NCBI GenBank assembly: GCA_964563155.1
Contig: CAZLVL010000021.1
Coordinates: forward strand, 1 to 33,881
Length of the DNA: 33,881 bases
Source of the DNA: DUPQ01 sp964563155
Lineage (GTDB): Bacteria > Bacillota > Clostridia > DUPQ01
Direction of reading: 5' to 3'
The translations under genes and the position numbers were made by a program. The number at the start of each line of letters is the position of its first letter. Position 1 is the stretch's first letter. Under the pieces are notes generated by a model. It was not told the origin of the DNA and ran no database searches. It was given only the letters and a program-made list of their open reading frames with translations. Positions 17,769 to 24,714 of this stretch are shown piece after piece.

Positions 17769-18671
17769 ATGAAAATGAAAAGAAAAAGTCTTCTTTTGTT
17801 GCTAAACCTATTTCTTCTTTTAGCACTACTACTATCTTCTTGCTTACCTACCATTAACCCAGGTAAACAAGAGCAGCCAACAGATCCATTTCATAACATA
17901 GATAACTCATCTAATGAGCCTAAAAATGATGGTTCAGGAACAAAGGTTAATATACCGGACCCTGAGTTAGAGAAGTTTTTAAGGGCTGAGATAAACAAGC
18001 CTTCTGGGGATTTGACCACAGCTGATTTAGAAAGAGTTCAAAGGTTAGTAATATACACAGAAAACTATCCTATTACAGACTTAACTGGTATTGAGTATTG
18101 TATAAATGTTCATACCTTTAGGTATAGGGATGGCTACCTAGCATCTACAGATCCTCTGGCAAACCTAGACCAAATGCTAAACTTTACCCTTAATGAGGTG
18201 GAGATTGGCAATGTAAGTAAAAAGTTTAATATGCCCAATCTAAAGGTCTTTACCATGAATGATACCAACCTAAAAGATTTATCTTTTTTAAGTAAACTAT
18301 TAGTTCCTGATTTAAGCCTTTGGGATAATGATATAGATAATCTGGACTTTCTAAAGGACAACACAGAACTTACAGACCTTCGCTTATCATACAATCTGGT
18401 TAAAGATATTAGTCCTTTAGCCAACAAGACAAAACTTGAAATCTTGCATTTAGACCATAATGAAATAGTGGACATTGATGTCCTATCCACTTGCACCAGT
18501 CTAAGAGAGCTAAATTTGTCCTACAACAAGATAAAGACACTAGCTCCAATTTTATCTTTAAATAGCTTAAAGGACTTAACCATCCATGAAGATCCTGACT
18601 TTAAGATATTTGATAGAAGTGAATTTGATATCCTTTTAGAAAGAGGAGTTGAGATTAAGTACAGGAAGTAA
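17769..18671 (+). CDS. Leucine-rich-repeat lipoprotein
   Basis: A 300-residue exported lipoprotein. A basic start and hydrophobic stretch lead to the lipobox L-S-S-C with lipidation at C25, then a disordered Gly/Pro/Asn/Lys segment. From about residue 58 an internalin-type cap (IPDPELEKFLRAEI) opens a run of LRRs of about 22 residues, of the form L.L..N.I.DI..L...T.L. At least four repeats are clear between about 150 and 270. LRR lipoproteins of this kind usually mediate protein or ligand binding on the outer face of the membrane. AAAGGA stands upstream of the ATG. It lies 93 bases after the SLH gene on the same strand, so a joint role at the surface is reasonable. Confidence 0.87.
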   Translation: MKMKRKSLLLLLNLFLLLALLLSSCLPTINPGKQEQPTDPFHNIDNSSNEPKNDGSGTKVNIPDPELEKFLRAEINKPSGDLTTADLERVQRLVIYTENYPITDLTGIEYCINVHTFRYRDGYLASTDPLANLDQMLNFTLNEVEIGNVSKKFNMPNLKVFTMNDTNLKDLSFLSKLLVPDLSLWDNDIDNLDFLKDNTELTDLRLSYNLVKDISPLANKTKLEILHLDHNEIVDIDVLSTCTSLRELNLSYNKIKTLAPILSLNSLKDLTIHEDPDFKIFDRSEFDILLERGVEIKYRK

Positions 18672-18700
18672 TTGCATAGAACTTTTTAAACTTGTAGAAT
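18672..18700 (+). promoter_or_regulatory. Possible promoter of the flavoenzyme gene
   Basis: TTGCAT (18672-18677), 17-base spacer, TAGAAT (18695-18700). The -10 box is good and the -35 box weak. The transcript would start about 40 bases before the ATG at 18745. Confidence 0.4.
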
Positions 18701-18744
18701 AGATATTGTTGAGAAAGAATAAAAAATATATTGGGGGTAATTTT

Positions 18745-20805
18745 ATGTATAATGAAATCTTTTCACCTTTTAAGGTGGGTTCTCTTGAGATAAAGAACCG
18801 CTTTGTTTTGTGTGCCATGGAAGGAACCAACATCTTAGAAGGCCTAGTAGGCTACAAATTTAACCATAAGTGCAAAGAGTTCTTTATTGAAAGAGCTAAA
18901 AATGATGTAGGTCTAATTGTCTGTGGCATGACACCAGTAAAAGCCTTTATGGGTGAAAAATGGTTACACCAACAAGAAAAGATATTTAATGGTTCTGTAA
19001 AAGAACTAATGGAAGAAGTCCATAAATATGGAGCCAAGTTCTTTATACAAATAGGGGCAGGTATGGGAAGGGTTATGGTAACAGTACCTATGATAGAAAA
19101 CCTTTACTTCTCAAAGACCAAAAAAAGAATGTTAAAGCTTTTGGGAATGGATGTAGACAGAATGTTTTTAGCCCCCACCAAGGACATGCCTAATGTTTGG
19201 AATCCAGATGTGAAAACTATAGAGATGACAAAGAAGGATATAGAAAATGTAATAGACTCCTTTGGAAAGTCAGCTCTTTTAGCTAAAAATGCAGGAGTAG
19301 ACGGAGTGGAAATACATGCAGTCCATGAAGGATACCTACTAGACCAATTTACCATGCAGATAACCAATAAAAGAGAAGATGAATATGGGGGCACTTTAGA
19401 AAACAGGGCTAGGTTGACTTGCGAGATTATAAAGTCGATAAAGGATTACTGTGGACAAGACTTCCCTGTTTCAGTCCGCTATAGTGTTACTTCAAAAATG
19501 AAGGGCTTTAATAAAGGGGCTCTACCTGGTGAAATATTTAAAGAAGCAGGAAGAGATAGAGAAGAAAGTATAAAGCTGGCAAGAATACTAGAAAAAGCAG
19601 GAGCTGATATGCTAAATGCAGACAATGGTTCTTATGATGCCTGGTATTGGGCCCACCCACCTGTATACATGCCCCATGAATGTAATCTAGAAGATTCCAT
19701 CTTCTTGAAAAAGCATGTAAACATCCCAGTAGTCTGTGCTGGAAGAATGGAAAATGCCTTTGTTGCCAACAAGGCTATTAAAAATGGAGATATAGATGGG
19801 GTAGGAATTGCTAGACAATTTTTGACAGATGGAGAATATATACCCAAGGTAAAAGAAGGAAGAATAAAAGATATTAGGCCTTGTATAGCCTGTCACAATG
19901 GTTGCTTTGCAGTTTACAGATACAAGGGCCTATCAGGAGACCTACCTGAGTTTGGACTAGGCAGATGTGCCCTAAACCCCTATACCATGGATGAAGAAAA
20001 TCATAGAATAATCCCAACAGAAACACCTAAGAAAATTGCTATCATTGGTGGAGGTATAGCTGGTATGGAAGTAGCAAGAGTTGCTAAACTAAGAGGCCAT
20101 ATGCCAGAGATCTATGAAAAGACAGATGAATTAGGAGGAGTCTTTATACAAGCAGCAGCTCCTAAATACAAGGGTAAAGATAGAATGTTCTTGCAATGGT
20201 GCAAAAACCAAATGAAAGACCTAGATATACCTATTCACTTTAATACCGAGATAAAGTCCTATGATGAGCTAGATGCAGATGAAGTAGTACTAGCAACAGG
20301 AACAAAACCTAGAAAACTTAACACCCCTGGTGTTGACTCTAATCAAGTCCTAGAAGCAGTTGAATACTTAAATTACGATAAAGAAGTTGGAGATAATGTC
20401 CTAGTATTAGGTGGTGGCTTAACCGGCTGTGAAATAGCCTATGAACTAGCAGAGGCAGGTAAAAAGGTAGTTATTACTGAAATCCAAGATGACATCCTTA
20501 AAGTTAAAAACCTATCTGCTGCCAACTCTAATATGTTAAGAGACCTTCTAAACTATCATAAGGTTGATATCCAATTGGAAACTCAAGTTACTAAAATAGA
20601 GAAAGGTCAAGTAGAGGTTAAAAACAGTAAAGGTGAAGAATATAGCATTAAAGCTGATACAGTTATTCTTTGCTGTGGCTATACCCCCTACACTCCCTTT
20701 GAGCCTACCCTAGCCAAAAACATCCATCTAGTTGGTGATGCCGTTAAACCTGGCAACCTTCTTACAGCCATATGGGCAGGTTATGAGTTAGCTATGAAGC
20801 TGTAA
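18745..20805 (+). CDS. FMN/FAD/[4Fe-4S] ene-reductase (2,4-dienoyl-CoA / 2-enoate reductase family)
   Basis: Cytoplasmic NAD(P)H-dependent reductase of activated C=C bonds, 686 residues. The N-terminal TIM barrel of the old-yellow-enzyme type (about 1-370) contains the H-A-V-H-E-G-Y-L active-site motif (191-198) and N-K-R-x-D-x-YGG. The iron-sulfur ligands are C380, C383, C387 and C408. The C-terminal half has two dinucleotide-binding motifs, IAIIGGGIAGMEVA (near 431-444) and VLVLGGGLTGCEIAYE (near 552-566). Relatives include FadH, BaiCD/BaiH, 2-enoate reductase and the gut flavone reductase, and the substrate cannot be fixed from sequence. The ATG at 18745 fits a GGGGG-type ribosome binding site; an earlier TTG frame start has none. 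A strong terminator follows. Confidence 0.88.
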   Translation: MYNEIFSPFKVGSLEIKNRFVLCAMEGTNILEGLVGYKFNHKCKEFFIERAKNDVGLIVCGMTPVKAFMGEKWLHQQEKIFNGSVKELMEEVHKYGAKFFIQIGAGMGRVMVTVPMIENLYFSKTKKRMLKLLGMDVDRMFLAPTKDMPNVWNPDVKTIEMTKKDIENVIDSFGKSALLAKNAGVDGVEIHAVHEGYLLDQFTMQITNKREDEYGGTLENRARLTCEIIKSIKDYCGQDFPVSVRYSVTSKMKGFNKGALPGEIFKEAGRDREESIKLARILEKAGADMLNADNGSYDAWYWAHPPVYMPHECNLEDSIFLKKHVNIPVVCAGRMENAFVANKAIKNGDIDGVGIARQFLTDGEYIPKVKEGRIKDIRPCIACHNGCFAVYRYKGLSGDLPEFGLGRCALNPYTMDEENHRIIPTETPKKIAIIGGGIAGMEVARVAKLRGHMPEIYEKTDELGGVFIQAAAPKYKGKDRMFLQWCKNQMKDLDIPIHFNTEIKSYDELDADEVVLATGTKPRKLNTPGVDSNQVLEAVEYLNYDKEVGDNVLVLGGGLTGCEIAYELAEAGKKVVITEIQDDILKVKNLSAANSNMLRDLLNYHKVDIQLETQVTKIEKGQVEVKNSKGEEYSIKADTVILCCGYTPYTPFEPTLAKNIHLVGDAVKPGNLLTAIWAGYELAMKL

Positions 20806-20854
20806 TTATTATTATGGATAAGAAAAGCTATATGAAGTAAATTAACACTAATTC

Positions 20855-20881
20855 AAAAAGAAGGCTAAGCCTTCTTTTTTT
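20855..20881 (+). terminator. Strong Rho-independent terminator, usable in both directions
   Basis: Perfect 11-bp stem AAAAAGAAGGC (20855-20865) with GCCTTCTTTTT (20869-20879), loop TAA, then T residues to 20881. It ends the flavoenzyme transcript. The complementary T-run lets it also stop minus-strand transcripts from the Fic gene. Confidence 0.92.
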
Positions 20882-21045
20882 ATCATTATTTCTTTTCTTT
20901 TTTTGTTCTTTTTCTATCATTATTTTTTTATTTATTTCTTCTCTTATTATTTTCCTATCATTTAGTCTTTCCCACCATCTTCATTCCTTCATAGTCCTCT
21001 TCCTTCTTTAAGCTAAAAGATTGGTATATATGGATTTATATGGTC

Positions 21046-21858
21046 CTAGTCTATACCCTCTTCTAAGGCACTTTTATAGGTGTTTAAGATAGCTTGTAGC
21101 CAGAATTTAGCAAAGGGATAATAGGTGTTTTCTCCATTGTCCCAACCTATAGAGCTTTCGTATCTGACCCTTTCAAAACCTACTTTATCTTTAAGAACAA
21201 TCTCAGCAGGGCTTTTGTATCTTCCAATACTGTAGCCAGATTGGATTAACAAAAGGTAAGCTAAAAGACAAGCTACCTTTTCAGTCCCATTACTAAAGGG
21301 ATAAATACAAAGGTAGTCAAGTATAAAGACTGGTAATAGTAAAAGGGGGTCATATTTGTTTTCTACAATAGCTTCATTAAAGGCTTTACACAGGTTTTCT
21401 ACATAGGTAGGTGTTTCAAAAGGATTAGGTGGATTTAAACCAATATCTTCTAGAACTACTGCACAAGAAAACTTAAAAGATCCCGCTCCATAAAAAGGAG
21501 TATACCTAAATACTTCTTTATGGATGTGTAAAAGAAGACTGGGACTTAAATGCATATAGTCATGGTTTTCATCTATTAGGTCATAGGCTTGAAAGTATCC
21601 TAAGATTTCTTCTTCTATGAGGGTTTGGGGCTCTTTTTGTCCAGATAACAAAGGGTCTAGGTCGGTATTTTCTAACCATTTCTTATCTACATCGTGGGTA
21701 AAAGCAATAGCAGATAAGAGAGCTTTTCTTGTTAATTTATCAGTGCTTTTTTTAATCTTTTCCAGCTTTTTACTCTCTTGTTTAATCTGGGCAATTATAT
21801 GTGCAATCTCATGATCTATTAATTCATCTGGTAAAATTGTATAATCAAAAGTTCTCAT
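21046..21858 (-). CDS. Fic-fold protein with degenerate catalytic motif
   Basis: A 270-residue protein of the clostridial Fic group that starts MRTFDYT and ends with a WDNGENTYYPF-type helix. Active Fic enzymes transfer AMP or another phosphate-containing group through HPFxxGNGRxxR. Here the same position, after FILDYLCI, reads YPFSNGTEKVAC: the catalytic His is Tyr, the phosphate-binding G-N-G is G-T-E, and the Arg is Lys. The rest of the fold is intact and uninterrupted, including the flap region (FKFSCAVV) and the helix LCKAFNEAI that precede it. I infer loss of AMP transfer and a scaffold, regulatory or altered catalytic role. ATG at 21858 is chosen because AGGAG is seven bases upstream, too close for the ATG at 21864. 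It follows the rhamnosidase genes but has its own likely promoter. Confidence 0.85.
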   Translation of the reverse strand: MRTFDYTILPDELIDHEIAHIIAQIKQESKKLEKIKKSTDKLTRKALLSAIAFTHDVDKKWLENTDLDPLLSGQKEPQTLIEEEILGYFQAYDLIDENHDYMHLSPSLLLHIHKEVFRYTPFYGAGSFKFSCAVVLEDIGLNPPNPFETPTYVENLCKAFNEAIVENKYDPLLLLPVFILDYLCIYPFSNGTEKVACLLAYLLLIQSGYSIGRYKSPAEIVLKDKVGFERVRYESSIGWDNGENTYYPFAKFWLQAILNTYKSALEEGID

Positions 21859-21895
21859 TATCATTCTCCTATGACAATTTTAAACTGTTATTGAT

Positions 21896-21925
21896 ATTAT
21901 GTCTAGATAAGATTTAAGCTTTCAA
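21896..21925 (-). promoter_or_regulatory. Likely promoter of the Fic-like gene
   Basis: Minus-strand TTGAAA (21920-21925), 18-base spacer, CATAAT (21896-21901); each box matches five of six bases. The expected start is about 30 bases before the ATG at 21858. Confidence 0.5.
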
Positions 21926-21938
21926 CCTTTGGGCTTTT

Positions 21939-24503
21939 TTACACCTTTTCCATATATCTTTTTATACCTGCTTCTTGGATAAATCTTTGGCCTGAAGGTA
22001 GGTGTATTTCAGCTTTTGTATTAGCTGGAACCTCTATTTCATAGGTTATAATATTGTCTGAGATTTCCCAAGCTGAAGAGATCTTCCCATAAATGCTGTC
22101 ATAGGAGCCTTTTGCATAAGTAAAGCTACCACCTGGTTTGGGAGCAATGGAAAATTGGTTTTCTCCTTTTATCTTAATACCACACATGGACTCAAAGACC
22201 CATTGGCAAAGAGCACCTTTAGAGTAATGATTTAGTGAAGCAGGCTCTTTAGCTTTGGTTCCTTCCCAGTTTTCCCAAATAGTAGAAGCTCCCATTTTGG
22301 GCATATAGAGCCAACCTGGCATTTCTTCATTTTCCAACAACCTATATGCATATTCCAAATCTATTTTACTTAAAACATCTAAAATTAAGGGAGTGGATAA
22401 AAAGCCAGTACCTATACGCCAGCCATAATTGTCTAAGGCTTTTATTAATCTCTTTTTGGCAAATTCTTCTTGGTCTTTATCTAAAAGATTAAAGGCTAAG
22501 GGCCTTACTAGTTTAGCCTGTCTATTGGTATCAAGAGAAAAGGCCTCTCTTCTAACCAAGGCTTGATAGGACTTCTTAGTATTATTAGAAAAGTCTTCAA
22601 AGACTTTTGCATCATCTAACCTATCTAGAGCTTTAGCCATTTCAGCCATTAAGCCCATGATGTAGGAGGTGTAGGCAGTAGCAACTTCAGGTTTTGCCTT
22701 ACCAAAATCTTTAAAGTTAAACTTGTAAACATCCTCAGGTTCTGACCACTCTCCAAAGGCCCTACCTGAGTTACTTAAGTACTGTAAATCTAGGCCCTTT
22801 AGCCCAGTCTTTTTTGAGGTAAAAAGACTTCTTTTTCCGCACCTTCTTTGCATAAAGATGGCATAGCTTTTCATCTTTTCATAAAAGTCTTTAATAATTG
22901 ATAAATCTCCATATTGCTTCCATAAAACATAGGGCATAATGATTCCAGCATCTGCCCAACCAACAGAACCATCCATAGCTAGCATAAAAAAGCTAACACC
23001 CCCCTTAGGAGCAATAGCTGGTAGACAACCATCTTTTCTTTGTTGGTCATATACATCATTTAAAAACTTTCGAGAAAAAGCATAGTAATCAAATAGATAG
23101 CTTGCACTTTTACAAAATATTTGAGCATCTCCAGTCCAACCATGTCTTTCTCTAGTAGGACAATCTGTAGGCAAATCAGCACTATTACCCTTAGCACTCC
23201 AGACAGTGGCCTTTACAAAGTCATTTAAAAGTTCATTGGAAGAGGAAAAGTCAAAAGTAGAGGCCATATCAGTGTATACAGCTATAGCTCTAAAATCTTT
23301 AGGATTAATTTCTAAATCTGTTTCTACTAAGACATATTGAAAGCCCATAATACAAAAAGAACTCTTATATATATTTTCCCCTTCTTTACTTGTATACTCT
23401 ATTTTCTGCAAAGGAGTTATAAAATCCTTTTTCTTAAGTTGTATATTAGCTTGGCTAAACTCCTTTTCCTTATCCAGCATTTCACCAAAGTAGAGAGTAA
23501 TCTTTTGTCCTTTTTTAGCATTTATCTTAAATTCAATAAAACCTGCAATATTTTGAGAAAAGTCTAAAATCTTTTTACCACTAGGGCTAATAATTAGTTT
23601 GGGTAAAAAGACTTCCTTTTCTTTCATGCAATTATTATTAGAACAAACAGGAATAGCCTTATGTTTAGTTAAAAGAGCCTTACTATTATATGTTGCTTTC
23701 ATATTAGCATCTACAATTTCTCCATCTTGGTTATCTGCAAACCTTATGGGTCCATCATTGGACCAATCCCAAGATTGGTCAGATGTAATATATGAGATGT
23801 TCCCTAATTCATCTGTAAGCTCCAATTGAGCTAGGAGTTTGGTCTCTTTTCCATATTGGTAAGTAGGTCCCCAACCTCCAACAGAACCTCTGTACCAGCC
23901 ATCAGCTAAATCAATAGATAATACATTCTCACCTTTTTTAATTAGGTCTCTTAGATTATATGTTTGGTAATATATTCTTTTATTGTAGTCAGTAATGCCT
24001 GGGGTTAAAACACAGTCACCTATCTTTTTCCCATTTAAACTAGCCTCATATATCCCACAAGCTGTAATGTATAATCTAGCTTTTTTAATATCCTCTACAC
24101 TAAAGACCTTTCTAAAAGAGTCTAGAGGATATCTTTTTCTTTTATCTACCTGATAGTCTCCTCTTATCCAAGAAGCTTTCCAATCTTCTTTTTCTAATAG
24201 GCCTATCTCAAAATAGCTTTCTTTCGAAAATTCCCCTTTATTATCATCTTGGTCCCAAAGACATACCTTCCAATATATTGTTTGTCTACTTTCCAAAGAA
24301 TTAGGATATCTAATATTGGTCATACTAGATGACTCTACCTTTTCACTATCCCATACAAGATTTCCATCTTCATCTTTAGCTACCACCCTGTATGCACTTT
24401 GACTAATACAGTTATCTACCTTCCAATAAAGATAAACTTCCTTAACATCAATACCAACAGGGTTCACAAGATGATTAGTTTTAAGATCTTTTGCTCTTAT
24501 CAT
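21939..24503 (-). CDS. GH78 alpha-L-rhamnosidase (first paralogue)
   Basis: An 854-residue inverting alpha-L-rhamnosidase, the usual size for multidomain GH78 enzymes. It has N-terminal beta-sandwich domains (the PVGIDV start is typical), a middle beta domain, the (alpha/alpha)6 catalytic barrel from about 420 to 760, and a C-terminal beta domain with KPGG-F-x-Y. The catalytic acid is E452 in TDCPTRERHGWTGDAQ, and the general base is E744 in GASTIWENWEG. No signal peptide is present, so it hydrolyses imported rhamnosides in the cytoplasm. AGAAGG precedes the ATG. It is separated from its paralogue by a gap of about 210 bases holding a long stem-loop. The two look roughly half identical along their whole length, so this is a tandem duplication that has specialised. 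Confidence 0.93.
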   Translation of the reverse strand: MIRAKDLKTNHLVNPVGIDVKEVYLYWKVDNCISQSAYRVVAKDEDGNLVWDSEKVESSSMTNIRYPNSLESRQTIYWKVCLWDQDDNKGEFSKESYFEIGLLEKEDWKASWIRGDYQVDKRKRYPLDSFRKVFSVEDIKKARLYITACGIYEASLNGKKIGDCVLTPGITDYNKRIYYQTYNLRDLIKKGENVLSIDLADGWYRGSVGGWGPTYQYGKETKLLAQLELTDELGNISYITSDQSWDWSNDGPIRFADNQDGEIVDANMKATYNSKALLTKHKAIPVCSNNNCMKEKEVFLPKLIISPSGKKILDFSQNIAGFIEFKINAKKGQKITLYFGEMLDKEKEFSQANIQLKKKDFITPLQKIEYTSKEGENIYKSSFCIMGFQYVLVETDLEINPKDFRAIAVYTDMASTFDFSSSNELLNDFVKATVWSAKGNSADLPTDCPTRERHGWTGDAQIFCKSASYLFDYYAFSRKFLNDVYDQQRKDGCLPAIAPKGGVSFFMLAMDGSVGWADAGIIMPYVLWKQYGDLSIIKDFYEKMKSYAIFMQRRCGKRSLFTSKKTGLKGLDLQYLSNSGRAFGEWSEPEDVYKFNFKDFGKAKPEVATAYTSYIMGLMAEMAKALDRLDDAKVFEDFSNNTKKSYQALVRREAFSLDTNRQAKLVRPLAFNLLDKDQEEFAKKRLIKALDNYGWRIGTGFLSTPLILDVLSKIDLEYAYRLLENEEMPGWLYMPKMGASTIWENWEGTKAKEPASLNHYSKGALCQWVFESMCGIKIKGENQFSIAPKPGGSFTYAKGSYDSIYGKISSAWEISDNIITYEIEVPANTKAEIHLPSGQRFIQEAGIKRYMEKV

Positions 24504-24641
24504 TTTTTACCTTCTAAATATATTCTAAAAAAAACTATTAATAATCTTCTTCATATTCAAATCTCTTAATCCACATAGATAATATATTAAAGAAGATACT
24601 AGAGCCATTAATATTCTGCATATGTTCTGTTTACAGCACAA

Positions 24642-24689
24642 ATCCCCCTTTATACTCTAGATATATCGGAAATGTGCCAAAAGGGGGAT
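24642..24689 (-). promoter_or_regulatory. Ten-bp stem-loop between the two rhamnosidase genes
   Basis: ATCCCCCTTT (24642-24651) is the exact reverse complement of AAAGGGGGAT (24680-24689), with 28 bases between. It lies 26 bases beyond the stop codon of the upstream GH78 gene. There is no T-run after it on the minus strand, only TTGTGCTG, so a simple terminator is doubtful. It could stabilise or process the mRNA between the two genes, or bind a regulator. Confidence 0.6.
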
Positions 24690-24714
24690 CTCTTGAATTT
24701 AATAATATTTATTT

